Source of the DNA: JABDLO01 sp035327565
Lineage (GTDB): Bacteria > Bacteroidota > Bacteroidia > Chitinophagales > Saprospiraceae
Direction of reading: 5' to 3'
Assembly: GCA_035327565.1 (NCBI GenBank)
Contig: DAOLDB010000002.1
Location: 103,441-167,440 of the forward strand
DNA length: 64,000 nucleotides
The stretch's first letter is position 1. Every line of letters starts with the position of its first letter. The notes beneath the pieces are model-generated. The model did not search any database. It was not told the origin of the DNA and saw only the letters and a list, made by a program, of their open reading frames with translations. Positions 54,620 to 64,000 of the stretch are shown here, one piece after another. A program made the position numbers and the translations under genes.

Positions 54620-57100
54620 ATGATGAATACAATAAATGATACAAACAGGTTAAAAACGCTCCTGGCACACAATATCATAGACACACCTCAAGAAAGAGAG
54701 TTTGATCAACTTGCTGAGATCATTTCCATGATATGTAAAATGCCAATTGCCATCATATCTTTAATAGACGACAAAAGGCAATGGTATAAAGCCAATATAG
54801 GAATGGGAATAAACGAAGTACCTATTGAAGATACCATATGTCAACATACTCTGGTTGAAGAAGACCTCCTGGAAATTGAAAATACATCCATCGACCCAAG
54901 AGTTAGTTCCAGCCCTCATGTCAATGTATCTAATGGGATTCGATACTATGCCGGAGTGCCTTTGACTGCGGACAATGGATATCATATCGGTACGGTGTGT
55001 GTATTGGATTATAAGCCCAGACATCTTACTGTAGCACAAAAGAAAATACTCAAAATGTTGGCTGAGCTGGCGATGAAGCTGATAAAAGCCCGCTCACAAA
55101 ATAAAAAACTGGAAACCGAGCTGGAGTCTATCCTTCGATCCAATATTGAAGAAAAAGCTCAAAAAATAAAGTTAAGAGAATCTGAGTATAAACAATTGTT
55201 TGATGCCATAAATCTTTCCAGTGGCATTATGGAATTTAATCCGGAAGGGATAATTCTAAGTGTAAATAACAATTTTCTTAAAATGTCAGGATATGAATTT
55301 GATGATCTGATGGGAAAGCACCATAATATACTGTTACCTGAAAAAGATAAGGAACTTAACCTTTTATTCTGGACTATGCTCCAATCAGGAAAATTCCAGA
55401 CAGGTCGTTATCAAAGGTTGAGTAAAGATAACACCCCCTTTTGGATACAGGCTTCATATAATCCGGTTATGGACCTGAATAAGAAAATAAAAAAAATCAT
55501 TAAGATAGCTCAAGACATATCATTAGAAATTAAAGCAGAAAAATCTTTACAAGAAGCAAAAGATCTCGCAGTAGAACTCAATATGCAAAAGGATCAATTT
55601 ATAGCCAATATAAGTCATGAACTCAGAACACCCATTACAAGCATTTTAGGATTTACGGAGCTACTTTTAGAAGAGGAAAAAGATAAAGTCAAATTTCATC
55701 ATCTCCACACCATAAAAGAAGCCAGCGAAACATTACTTCATCTTATTAGCGACATTTTAGATCTTTCAAAAATTGAGTCGGGTCAATTTATTATAGAATT
55801 GATACCTTTCCAACTCCGCGAAAGCATCCTCAATATAATTTCTATGATGCAGGAAAAAGCCAAAAGAAAAGGACTACAACTTAGGTACAAGGTGGATAAA
55901 AATGTCCCTAACAAATTAATTGGTGATAAACATAAGCTTTCACAAATTTTATTGAACTTAATCGGAAATGCAATTAAATTTTCCAATCAGGGTTCTATAG
56001 AAATCAGTGTGGGAACTGACAGTGAAAGTAGCAATGATCCCATCCATCTCAAATTCTCAGTTTCTGACACAGGTATTGGAATTGACCCTAATAATCTGGA
56101 CTTAATATTTGAAAGATTTGTACAGGCGGAAGTACATACCACAAGGCAGTTTGGTGGTACGGGATTAGGGCTTAATATATGCAAACATTTGGTTGAAATG
56201 CAGGGAGGGTCTATTTCAGTACAAAGCACTTTAGGTAAAGGGTCAACCTTTACATTTATTATACCATACTCGCTGGATCGAAGAAAAAACATAAAAAAAA
56301 TCTCTGCACCGCAACCCGAAATCCAAACCATTAAACCTGGAAAAATTCTGGTGTGTGAAGATAACGCAATGAATCAACGCCTGGTTAATCATATTTTAGC
56401 TAAAGAAGGTTTTGAAGTCACCATTGCTTCTAATGGCACGGAAGGAATTAATTTATTCAAAAAAAATTCATTTGATGTTATTTTAATGGATTTACAAATG
56501 CCTGAAAAAGATGGATATGCAACTACATTTGAACTCCGCAATCAACTAAGAAGCAATGTGCCGATTATTGCCCTGACTGCTAATGGGATGGATGCTGAAT
56601 ATGAAAAATGCATCAAGGCAGGAATGAATGATTTCCTTTCAAAACCTTTTACCAAAAAGGACCTGCTTTCAAAAATTAACAAATGGATGCTGTATACTGT
56701 TACAAAAAAATCAGAACCTAAAGCATTTTCTGAATTGCCAGAAACTGGTGAATTTTCAATTGATATCAACACACTTTCTGAATTTGCAGGTGGAGATCAA
56801 TCATTCATGATTGAAATGTTGCAACTATTTTATGACAATAGCCAATTAGAAATGCAGGAATTAAAAACAAAATGTATTGACATGGATCTTGAAGGTATTT
56901 CAAAAATATCTCACAAACTAAAATCTTCATTTTCACTTCTTGGAGCAGACCCCCTCTTCCTTGAACAATTAGAAATAGCAGATCAGATGAAGCCATCCCT
57001 GGAAGAATTGAAAGAAATTTTGGCTGCGCTCGAAAATCAACACTTATATATATTGGAATCTGTTCAAAATTTGATTTCAAGTTTAAAAACACATAACTAA
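54620..57100 (+). CDS. Hybrid histidine kinase (GAF-PAS-HisKA-HATPase-REC-HPt)
   Basis: 826 residues, no membrane segment. Order: GAF domain at about 20-160 (FDQLAEIISMICKMPIAIIS), PAS at about 190-310 (GIILSVNNNFLKMSGYEFDD), HisKA with His333 in ISHELRTPITSILGF, HATPase (NLIGNAIKFSNQG; DTGIGIDPNN; GTGLGLNICKHL), receiver domain with Asp624 in ILMDLQMPEKDGY, and a C-terminal HPt with His765 in ISHKLKSSFSLLGA. This is a complete internal phosphorelay, so it needs an external receiver, likely the next gene. It probably regulates the polysaccharide genes downstream. Two adjacent Met codons open it. Confidence 0.93.
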   Translation: MMNTINDTNRLKTLLAHNIIDTPQEREFDQLAEIISMICKMPIAIISLIDDKRQWYKANIGMGINEVPIEDTICQHTLVEEDLLEIENTSIDPRVSSSPHVNVSNGIRYYAGVPLTADNGYHIGTVCVLDYKPRHLTVAQKKILKMLAELAMKLIKARSQNKKLETELESILRSNIEEKAQKIKLRESEYKQLFDAINLSSGIMEFNPEGIILSVNNNFLKMSGYEFDDLMGKHHNILLPEKDKELNLLFWTMLQSGKFQTGRYQRLSKDNTPFWIQASYNPVMDLNKKIKKIIKIAQDISLEIKAEKSLQEAKDLAVELNMQKDQFIANISHELRTPITSILGFTELLLEEEKDKVKFHHLHTIKEASETLLHLISDILDLSKIESGQFIIELIPFQLRESILNIISMMQEKAKRKGLQLRYKVDKNVPNKLIGDKHKLSQILLNLIGNAIKFSNQGSIEISVGTDSESSNDPIHLKFSVSDTGIGIDPNNLDLIFERFVQAEVHTTRQFGGTGLGLNICKHLVEMQGGSISVQSTLGKGSTFTFIIPYSLDRRKNIKKISAPQPEIQTIKPGKILVCEDNAMNQRLVNHILAKEGFEVTIASNGTEGINLFKKNSFDVILMDLQMPEKDGYATTFELRNQLRSNVPIIALTANGMDAEYEKCIKAGMNDFLSKPFTKKDLLSKINKWMLYTVTKKSEPKAFSELPETGEFSIDINTLSEFAGGDQSFMIEMLQLFYDNSQLEMQELKTKCIDMDLEGISKISHKLKSSFSLLGADPLFLEQLEIADQMKPSLEELKEILAALENQHLYILESVQNLISSLKTHN

Positions 57101-57266
57101 AAGATATTATATATTATGCTTTATTTAAAAATATTATATCTTTGAAAACAAGCTCTACATCCTCTGAAAGGGACTTTGTAATATGCTGATCAATAATTTT
57201 AGTATATACCAGTTCAGTACAAGACGTAAAAATTATTGTAAAAATATAACCCATAAATTTTACAAT

Positions 57267-57638
57267 ATGGATAGAAAAAAAATACTAATTGTGGAAGATG
57301 ATGATATGCTAAGGAAATCACTGACATTCTTTCTCACGAAAAGTGGATATGATATTACCGAGATTGACAACGGCATGGATGCTATTGAATGCATACAATC
57401 TAATCAGTTTGAGGCGGATGTCGTCATTACGGACTTAAACCTTCCATTTGCAGGAGGCAAGCAGATTATTAAAGTATTAAAGGAAAATTTTGGTGACAAA
57501 ATCCCTTTGATTGTATTGACATCATCAGGCATTGAATCGACTGAATTGGAAATTCTTTCTTTAGGCGCTGATGATTTTGTTTCGAAACCTTTTAGTCCTG
57601 CAGTTTTGTTAAAAAGAATTGAAAAACAGCTGATTTGA
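57267..57638 (+). CDS. Single-domain response regulator
   Basis: 123 residues of a receiver domain only: KKILIVEDDDMLRKSL (acidic pocket), phospho-acceptor Asp56 in VVITDLNLPF, Thr85 in VLTSSG, Lys107 in DDFVSKPFSP. There is no output domain, so it acts by protein contact. I start it at ATG 57267, because the longer frame from 57183 adds residues with no domain match. A -7-like TATCTTTG at 57137-57144 may give it its own promoter. Phosphoryl transfer from the HPt domain of the preceding kinase is likely. Confidence 0.88.
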   Translation: MDRKKILIVEDDDMLRKSLTFFLTKSGYDITEIDNGMDAIECIQSNQFEADVVITDLNLPFAGGKQIIKVLKENFGDKIPLIVLTSSGIESTELEILSLGADDFVSKPFSPAVLLKRIEKQLI

Positions 57639-57763
57639 GCCGATTTCATTTTTATGATCTCATCCATTTACAACTTCAGGGATTTCATTGTCCTTCTGAA
57701 TTTTTATACTCATTTTGTTGTCAGAAATTTGATTCTTATACAATGATCACTAAGGTTCAATAA

Positions 57764-59002
57764 ATGAATATGAGAAAAATATTATTCTTTCTCTGGATTG
57801 TGATTGGTTTTTTGAGCCAGGCATCATATGTATATGCACAAAAGATAAATTATGACTCAATTTTTCAATTAGTCATAGAAAAAACCAGAAAAAATGAATT
57901 GGATTCAGCTTTGACAATCATTCAAAAACTGGTAATGGATCAACCGGACAACCAGGATTATTCTATTTATTTAACCAGGATTTACTATTGGCAGCAAAAG
58001 TACACTCTGGCTTTGGAAACCATTAGCAAATGGGGCGATATCGAAAGCTACACTGAAGAGATGATCGATATTGCATTCAGGGTGAATCTGGCAAATAAAG
58101 ATCCCATTGCCGCTTTTGCGCTGAGCAATATTGGTTTGGAAAATCATGAGCGTCAAAGGTACAAATACCGGTTTTTAGGTGCTCAGTCTTTAGAAATTCA
58201 GGATAAAAACATTGAAGCTCTGGAATGGTTGGATGAAATTCCCTCTAATTCAGAGTTTTATGTTGATGCTCAATATTTAAAAACCAATATCCTTAGAAAA
58301 AGAAGCCACCAGATGTCTACTGGTTGGCTCTACACTTTTTTTGATGAAGAATTACAGGATCCATGGTTGTTTTACCATGCCGAATATTTAAAAAAGTTCA
58401 GGTCGAATGCTATAGCTGGTCGCATCACCAGAGGCTCAATCGGAAATATCATTGGGCATTTATTTGAAGTGGATATGTATCCCCGCCTTACTGAAAAGTC
58501 TTATCTGTATATAAATGCTGGTTTTTCAGGTGAAAAAACCATATTCCCGTCTTTCAAACTGGGAGGAGAATTATATTACGGGCACAAAAAAATTTCTGCT
58601 TCTCTGGGTATAAGGCACTTAAGTTTTTCAGAATTTTCAATTAATATGTTCACCGGTCATGTGGGCATTCCCATGGGATATTATTTTATAGAATACAGGC
58701 CTTTTTTGTTTACTCAGGATGGCACCTGGTTCCCATCTCATGTATTAAATTTTAGAAAATTTGCCTCGAACAGGGAATCCTTTGTTCAATTGGATCTCCA
58801 ATATGGCACCATTCCTTTTTCTTACTTTATCACCGATGAGTTTTCCAGAGTAGCTTCCTACAGAGCGGGCATTCAATGTAAATTGAGAATAGCCAGTCAT
58901 TTTTTCATTCACCCATTTTTTATGTATGAAAGGGAAGAATTTAACCCGAATCAATTCAGGAATCGCTATAATTTACAATTCATTCTTTCAAAGCGATTTT
59001 AG
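57764..59002 (+). CDS. YaiO-like outer-membrane beta-barrel protein with TPR region
   Basis: 412 residues with a signal peptide (ILFFLWIVIGFLSQASYVYA). Residues about 30-190 are TPR-like helices (NELDSALTIIQKLVMDQPDN; NIEALEWLDEIPS), and from about 200 a barrel of the YaiO type (LYINAGFSGEKTIFPSFKLG; GIRHLSFSEFSINMFTGHVG) ending RYNLQFILSKRF. In other bacteria such proteins are linked to exopolysaccharide export. It lies in a run with a HEAT-repeat protein and a GT2 synthase, which supports an export role. Activity is inferred from context. Confidence 0.78.
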   Translation: MNMRKILFFLWIVIGFLSQASYVYAQKINYDSIFQLVIEKTRKNELDSALTIIQKLVMDQPDNQDYSIYLTRIYYWQQKYTLALETISKWGDIESYTEEMIDIAFRVNLANKDPIAAFALSNIGLENHERQRYKYRFLGAQSLEIQDKNIEALEWLDEIPSNSEFYVDAQYLKTNILRKRSHQMSTGWLYTFFDEELQDPWLFYHAEYLKKFRSNAIAGRITRGSIGNIIGHLFEVDMYPRLTEKSYLYINAGFSGEKTIFPSFKLGGELYYGHKKISASLGIRHLSFSEFSINMFTGHVGIPMGYYFIEYRPFLFTQDGTWFPSHVLNFRKFASNRESFVQLDLQYGTIPFSYFITDEFSRVASYRAGIQCKLRIASHFFIHPFFMYEREEFNPNQFRNRYNLQFILSKRF

Positions 59003-59016
59003 AAGCTAAAACAAAT

Positions 59017-59823
59017 ATGGTTGATCTGGTGCAAATAGATATTTTGACAAAAATCCTCCTCTCTGCCATTCTCATTATGGCAGGATTGATCATATTTTTA
59101 ATACTTATAATTCTTTTTAAAAAATATAGAAGAAATAGAAAAGAAAGGGTCAGGAAAATATTCCAATCCATCATAGATCAGACACTTTTTAATTATTTAT
59201 TTGATGATGATGAGACGGATTATATAAAGGAGTCTAAATTATTTGACCAGTATTTTTCAACCTCTCTATTTTTTAAAAAACTTACATTAAAGTCCCTGGT
59301 CACTTTGCAAAATAACTATACAGGGGGGTACAAAAAAAAATTGGAGCATTTCTTTGTGGAAAAGAATTTACATCAGTATGCCATGAATAAATTAAATTCT
59401 GTTCGTTGGCCTCATATCGTGGAAGGCATCCGGGATTTGTCCAGCATGAACTACACATCTGCAGCTCCACAAATTAACCGGTTGTTAAATCATTCCCATT
59501 CTATGGTGAGATCAGAAGCCCTGTTGGGCATGATCAAACTCAATGGTATATCAGAATTGTATCTAATGAAAAATTCTGATATGAACCTGAATGACTGGCT
59601 ACAATGTAATATCATGTTTGTTATCATTCAACAAAAACTGGAAGATCCCGGAAACCTTGACATTTTGCTCGATAGCAGTATTCCATCCTGGAGAATATTT
59701 GCATTGAGACTAATGCAATATTACAAGTCATCACCATACCTATTGACAATAAAGAGCCTGAATGACCAAAATGCTGACCCCTTGTTGAAAATTGAAATTG
59801 AAAAATGGAAACATCAGATCTGA
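59017..59823 (+). CDS. HEAT-repeat membrane protein
   Basis: 268 residues. An N-terminal membrane helix (ILLSAILIMAGLIIFLILII, about 10-30) and a basic stop-transfer (KKYRRNRKERVRK) put the rest in the cytosol. The soluble part is helical with HEAT-like repeats (NRLLNHSHSMVRSEALLGMI; LLDSSIPSWRIFALRLM). HEAT repeats bind proteins, so it may hold the synthase downstream together with a regulator such as the response regulator. It is 29 bases before the GT2 gene. Function unknown. Confidence 0.72.
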   Translation: MVDLVQIDILTKILLSAILIMAGLIIFLILIILFKKYRRNRKERVRKIFQSIIDQTLFNYLFDDDETDYIKESKLFDQYFSTSLFFKKLTLKSLVTLQNNYTGGYKKKLEHFFVEKNLHQYAMNKLNSVRWPHIVEGIRDLSSMNYTSAAPQINRLLNHSHSMVRSEALLGMIKLNGISELYLMKNSDMNLNDWLQCNIMFVIIQQKLEDPGNLDILLDSSIPSWRIFALRLMQYYKSSPYLLTIKSLNDQNADPLLKIEIEKWKHQI

Positions 59824-59852
59824 AATTATATTATTAATACAGGATAAAAACT

Positions 59853-61292
59853 ATGATAACTGGAAACCAAACCATAGATGTCTTCATTTTCATTTTCAAC
59901 TATTTTATACTGTTCTTTGCAGTTTCCATTATGATCTCCTATTTGGTGCTAGCACTCATATCCTCCATTTCTCTTACCCAATATCTAAGAAGAAACCGAT
60001 TTATCAATTATGAAGTGTTATTGTCATTTGACCACACACCATGGGTTTCACTGATTGCCCCAGCTTATAATGAAGGCCGCACCATTGAAGAAAATGTACA
60101 TTCACTGCTTTCCATAAAATATAATCACTTTGATGTTATCGTGGTCAATGATGGGAGCAAGGATAACTCAATGGATATTTTAGTTCGGGCTTTTGACCTT
60201 GTCCGTTCAGATATTCTTTACCTGCCGGTTATCCCCACAAAAGAAGTTAAGGGAATTTACAAATCCAGCAATTCAGCTTATTCTAAACTCATTGTGGTTG
60301 ATAAATTCAATGGTGGAAAAGCCGATGCATTGAATACGGGCATCAATATATCCGGTAACCCCTACATAGTATGCATTGATGTTGACTGCATTATGGATAG
60401 GGATGTGCTTTTAAAGCTGGCAAAACCATTTCTGGAAAAGTCTGAAAAAAGGATCATCGCCACGGGTGGGGTAGTACGGATAGCCAATTCATGCACCATA
60501 AAATCCGGTAAGCTCATTGATGTGAAAGCCCCCGATAATTTAATTGCCAGGATACAGGTCATTGAATATTTAAGGGCATTTATTTTAGGAAGAATGGCCT
60601 GGGCTAAAATGGATGGATTGTTGATTATAAGCGGCGCTTTTGGCATGTTTGACAGGGAAATAGTAATGAAATGCGGTGGATACAATACTCAAACCGTGGG
60701 AGAGGATATGGAATTGGTAGTGAGAATGCGAAAATATATGATTTTGAATAAACAGCCATATCAGGTTCAGTACATTCCTGATCCTTTATGCTGGACAGAG
60801 GCACCGGAATCCTATAAAATTCTGGGAAAACAAAGAAGCCGCTGGACCCGGGGAACGATGGAAACACTTTGGATGCATAAAGGAATGATGCTCAATCCAA
60901 GGTACAAAATTTTGGGTTTGTTGAGTGTGCCTTATTGGTTTTTATATGAATATCTTGCCCCATGGATAGAATTTACAGGCATATTTATTAGTATAATCCT
61001 CATTATCTTTAATGTTATCAGTTGGAAGTACTTCTTAATGTTCATCCTGTTTGTTTATGTTTTTGCAGTGCTTTTTACAACCCTGGCTTTGTTGGCAGAA
61101 GAAATGACATTCAAAAGATACCGGAGATATAGAGATTTATTCAAATTGATCTATGCTGGAATGTTAGAACCATTTATTTTTCATCCTTTTACAGTCTACG
61201 CATCATTAAAAGGAAATTGGGAGAAAATGAAAGGAGTAAAATCCTGGGGAGATATGACCCGAAGCGGTTTCAATACTGTGCCAGGAAAGTAA
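59853..61292 (+). CDS. Processive family 2 glycosyltransferase (polysaccharide synthase)
   Basis: 479 residues. An N-terminal membrane helix pair (FIFNYFILFFAVSIMISYLV), the GT domain with WVSLIAPAYNEGRTIEENV, VVNDGSKDNS, GKADALNTGINIS and CIDVDCIMD (D-x-D), GEDMELVVRM (catalytic Asp), and QRSRWTRGTM, the Q-x-x-R-W motif of processive synthases. C-terminal membrane helices follow (IEFTGIFISIILIIFNVISW; LMFILFVYVFAVLFTT). It is like PgaC/BcsA-type enzymes that polymerise and pass a glycan through the membrane. PNAG or cellulose cannot be told apart here. Last of the YaiO/HEAT/GT2 run. Confidence 0.88.
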   Translation: MITGNQTIDVFIFIFNYFILFFAVSIMISYLVLALISSISLTQYLRRNRFINYEVLLSFDHTPWVSLIAPAYNEGRTIEENVHSLLSIKYNHFDVIVVNDGSKDNSMDILVRAFDLVRSDILYLPVIPTKEVKGIYKSSNSAYSKLIVVDKFNGGKADALNTGINISGNPYIVCIDVDCIMDRDVLLKLAKPFLEKSEKRIIATGGVVRIANSCTIKSGKLIDVKAPDNLIARIQVIEYLRAFILGRMAWAKMDGLLIISGAFGMFDREIVMKCGGYNTQTVGEDMELVVRMRKYMILNKQPYQVQYIPDPLCWTEAPESYKILGKQRSRWTRGTMETLWMHKGMMLNPRYKILGLLSVPYWFLYEYLAPWIEFTGIFISIILIIFNVISWKYFLMFILFVYVFAVLFTTLALLAEEMTFKRYRRYRDLFKLIYAGMLEPFIFHPFTVYASLKGNWEKMKGVKSWGDMTRSGFNTVPGK

Positions 61293-61399
61293 TTTTTTCT
61301 AACATAATTTATCAAACAGAGGGGATAATGACCTATTACCTGACATGAGCAAAGGATAGTATTGAATATCCAGGAAAAAATATAATGAATATAACTTTG

Positions 61400-61600
61400 G
61401 GTAGATATTCATTTTTTATTCTACCATACAACTAATTCTTGCAATTTCAATAATATATATGAAAGAAGGTTTATATTGTATTGATTCGAAACGAATAGTC
61501 TTTTTACAACAGACTAATTGCACAATATCCTTCATTGATTTTATAAAACCAAAAAGAAAATTTCGAAGTTCATAAACGGTATTAAGTTTGGTCAACATGC
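61400..61600 (+). pseudogene. LytTR-domain regulator remnant
   Basis: In the gap after the GT2 gene a plus-strand frame reads ISIIYMKEGLYCIDSKRIVF, then LQQTNCTISFIDFIKPKRKF, a TAA stop, and a short tail in the same frame (TVLSLVNML). This matches the core of a LytTR DNA-binding domain (IDSKDIV... followed by a Y/C-T-x-x-x-F-x-D strand). No receiver domain or start signal precedes it and the end is lost, so it is a decayed fragment. The assignment is by pattern only. Confidence 0.5.
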
Positions 61601-61623
61601 TTTGAAAAATGAAATTTCAATCT

Positions 61624-63804
61624 TTATCTTCTTCCCGGCATGTAAGTCTCTCTGGCTCTGGCTATCACATCATCACGGTAAAAGGCCACTTCTTTAAAGT
61701 CAGCTTGCGCATAACGGTGCGCCTGATCAAAGAAATGAGGAGATTGAGGATGGGAATTTTGTCCACCCGCCAGTATGCTTTTTGCGCTTACTTTCTCTCC
61801 AAACTCAACGACAGCAACAAAACTGTTGCCCGATGTGCCATATAACTTTTTCGTTCCTTCCTTCGGTGCAGAACCATAGGAAGCTAACGCCCCCCAACGT
61901 CCGGAGGCAAATCCGATAGGAATTGAAGGTTGATCATCATCATATGTCAATTGTATATCTCCTGAAAGACGTTGAAGTCGATTGATGTCTCCCCATGCAA
62001 CGTTCCAGGTGCCAAAACTTTCAACCAACCTGTTTGTAGCCTCTTCAAACCAATGGATCAACTTTCTTTGGCTTACAGGATCAGAATACAATTCAGTCAC
62101 ATCTAGTTCTATTAACTGATTGAGCATTCCTGACTTTTCTATAAATACATTTCCATAAAAATGAGCCAGAGTCATAGCTACAGAAGTTTCACCGGTTTTA
62201 AAATTCCAGATTCTCAGTATTTCTGCAGCTTCTTTTAACTGTTTACTCACATTTTTTTGCCGGTCAATTGCCCTGATCAGTGGGGGTATTATTTTTTCAA
62301 AAGCAGGCACATCCGGATGATAGGCCAGCGCTATTAATTGATCAGGATCAAAAAGATCTACCTTCTCCAGCAATCGCACTGCATGAATGCCTCTGAAATT
62401 TTCCGGATCCGGAGCCATATACAGAGGATAATTTTCTTTTCTGGGGCTGTAGGTTCCCGCTGCGGTAAATGGAGTGGAATTGCAGTTTTGGATCCAACCG
62501 TTGGGGGGGTTGAGAATAGTTATGCATTCATCCACTGTATGCAAACCCTGCCAGTCGGAAGCGGGATCCGAACCATCCACAGGCTGCGAAAAGTCAAATC
62601 CCGGATTACGCTTTGGGATAAAATTTCCATGAAAATAAGCAATATTACCTTCCGCATCGGCGAAAACCGTATTGTTGGAAGAATTGCTGCGAATATTCAT
62701 TATCTTTCTGAACTCTTCATAATTATGGGTCTTTGTCCGGTTAAAGGATTGGATCAATGCATTTACAGGATCCCAATTAATTTTGGTTGCTACCCACTTT
62801 CCGTCCAGCAAATGGGTGATCGGTCCGTGATGGGTTCGGTACATTGTAAAATCCTCTTCCTTTAACTCGCCCGTATCCACATATTTTAAAGTTTTTGTAA
62901 AGACTTCCACATCCCTCCACTCATTGCCATAGCGGTATTGTAATTTTCCTTCCCGATGATGTATATCCTCTATGAATTCATCAATAAAATCAACTCTGGA
63001 AGAGGTATGCATCCATCCGGTTTTTTCATTGAAACCCTGATAAATAAAAAACTGACCCCAGGTTACAGCCCCGTAGGCATTGAGCCCCTCCTCACTTACC
63101 ACATGGATTTCAGGTCTGAAATAAAAGGTAGTATGTGGATTAATCAGCAATAAAGGATGACCGGAACCGGAATGACTGCCTGCTATGGCAATTCCATTAG
63201 AACCCCGTGGCTCCCCTCTTCCCAATGGATTGAAAGCTTCCTGTCCTTCTTCTTGAATCAGTGACATAGCGTCTTTTTCATAAAAGGCAGCTATTTTTCG
63301 AGTAGATATCTGTTCTATGTCTCCGCCGATAGAACCCTCACTAAAAAACATTGGAAACCAGGGTTCGTATCGGGTAATAACAAAAGGTTTTATATCCGGA
63401 TGTGTATGTAAATAATAGTTAATGCCATCAGCCAATGCTTCACACAATTTCTGCAGCCATTCCGGTGCACTTTTATAGGCTGCTTTGGCTTCTTCTTCTG
63501 TCATGTACAGATTCGCTCTCACATCGCTGTAAATTGATTCTTTCCCTTCCAGCTCTGCTAAACGCCCTATGGCCCAAATATAGTTTCTTTCCACTCTCCT
63601 GAAGTCATCTTCACATTGTGCATACAACATCCCAAATACCGCATCGGCATCAGTTCTGCCATAAATATGGGCTATACCATAATCATCGCGTATGATTTCG
63701 ACTGCACCGGCATGATTTTCCCAACGTTGTAAATCTCGACCAGCTTGCGTATTGCATGCAGAACACACAATGATCAACAAAAACCAGATAAAGAATCTAT
63801 TCAT
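61624..63804 (-). CDS. Penicillin-acylase-family N-terminal nucleophile hydrolase, lipoprotein
   Basis: 726 residues. A lipoprotein signal ends at Cys17 (FLLIIVCSAC). The alpha-part has IIRDDYGIAHIYGRTDADAV and MLYAQCEDDFRRVERNYIWA, typical of the family. The autocatalytic cleavage would free the nucleophile Ser202 in RGSNGIAIAG, and the beta-part follows with LLLINPHTTFYFRPEIHVVS and NEKTGWMHTSSRVDF. These enzymes cleave acyl-amide bonds (beta-lactam side chains, acyl-homoserine lactones or similar); the natural substrate is not fixed by sequence. As a lipoprotein it acts in the periplasm. It stands alone. Confidence 0.88.
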   Translation of the reverse strand: MNRFFIWFLLIIVCSACNTQAGRDLQRWENHAGAVEIIRDDYGIAHIYGRTDADAVFGMLYAQCEDDFRRVERNYIWAIGRLAELEGKESIYSDVRANLYMTEEEAKAAYKSAPEWLQKLCEALADGINYYLHTHPDIKPFVITRYEPWFPMFFSEGSIGGDIEQISTRKIAAFYEKDAMSLIQEEGQEAFNPLGRGEPRGSNGIAIAGSHSGSGHPLLLINPHTTFYFRPEIHVVSEEGLNAYGAVTWGQFFIYQGFNEKTGWMHTSSRVDFIDEFIEDIHHREGKLQYRYGNEWRDVEVFTKTLKYVDTGELKEEDFTMYRTHHGPITHLLDGKWVATKINWDPVNALIQSFNRTKTHNYEEFRKIMNIRSNSSNNTVFADAEGNIAYFHGNFIPKRNPGFDFSQPVDGSDPASDWQGLHTVDECITILNPPNGWIQNCNSTPFTAAGTYSPRKENYPLYMAPDPENFRGIHAVRLLEKVDLFDPDQLIALAYHPDVPAFEKIIPPLIRAIDRQKNVSKQLKEAAEILRIWNFKTGETSVAMTLAHFYGNVFIEKSGMLNQLIELDVTELYSDPVSQRKLIHWFEEATNRLVESFGTWNVAWGDINRLQRLSGDIQLTYDDDQPSIPIGFASGRWGALASYGSAPKEGTKKLYGTSGNSFVAVVEFGEKVSAKSILAGGQNSHPQSPHFFDQAHRYAQADFKEVAFYRDDVIARARETYMPGRR

Positions 63805-64000
63805 AGAAAATTAATGTCAATCCATTTATAAATCAATTGTCAACATCAAAGTAAATGAAATTTTTTAACATCGTTTATAGAAAGCCACTGACTCTAAGTC
63901 GAGGAAACTTATAATCGGGTGTGGTAAATTGGGAGGAAAATGTTAAGGTGTTTATTTATTAAGTTGTTGAGGCGTTGATTACAGGCTCTTTGTGATCTTT

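Overview
This window is a chromosomal segment of a Bacteroidota bacterium, probably of the Saprospiria/Chitinophagia side. The phylum call rests on sequence: a TonB-dependent receptor with an N-terminal carboxypeptidase-regulatory-like domain, a type IX secretion C-terminal tail on a metalloprotease, DUF2911 and YaiO-type proteins, FtsX-like permeases without ATPases, and promoters of the form TTTG-N19-TAnnTTTG. The class assignment is inference. Base composition is AT-rich, with one clearly more GC-rich patch at about 26.6-29.3 kb.

Layout. 0-5.4 kb: the N-terminal part of a large secreted P-domain/Ig-like protein that runs off the left edge, a small outer-membrane barrel protein, and a TonB receptor behind a TPP riboswitch (predicted thiamine uptake). 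5.6-12.4 kb: two convergent operons. The plus-strand one encodes an HprK-like kinase fused to a glycosyltransferase, two further GT2 enzymes and a sulfotransferase. The minus-strand one encodes a PqqD-like protein, an NTP_transf_5 nucleotidyltransferase and a rhamnosyltransferase-like protein. This is the best candidate here for an undescribed biosynthetic system. 14-17.3 kb: two small cysteine-rich secreted peptides followed by two paralogous beta-propeller lipoproteins and a small CxxC protein, with a separate lesion in each of the last three genes. 17.4-22.6 kb: an alpha-carbonic anhydrase lipoprotein with a partner outer-membrane protein, a small lipoprotein and a large M4 metalloprotease. 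At 23 kb there is a tRNA-Pro(GGG) with its own promoter and terminator. 23.3-26.3 kb: a PadR repressor and FtsX-type permease pair. 26.6-29.3 kb: the GC-richer patch, with an IPTL-CTERM-like protein, a dead GIY-YIG endonuclease gene and a SUMF1-type protein. Then gpmI and a cytochrome c lipoprotein.

32-47.5 kb is a complete division and cell wall (dcw) operon on the minus strand: mraZ, rsmH, ftsL-like, ftsI (PASTA), murE, mraY, murD, ftsW, murG, murC, ftsQ, ftsA, ftsZ. It has a recognisable MraZ operator (three 10-bp-spaced TGGGA-type repeats) and promoter at the head and an intrinsic terminator after ftsZ. It makes lipid II from UDP-MurNAc onward and builds the divisome; murA, murB, murF and ddl are not in the window.

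48-61.3 kb: an SDR oxidoreductase, two tandem FtsX-type permeases, a hybrid histidine kinase and a single-domain response regulator, followed by a YaiO-like barrel, a HEAT-repeat membrane protein and a processive GT2 synthase that look like an exopolysaccharide synthesis and export unit. A LytTR remnant and a penicillin-acylase-family lipoprotein close the window.
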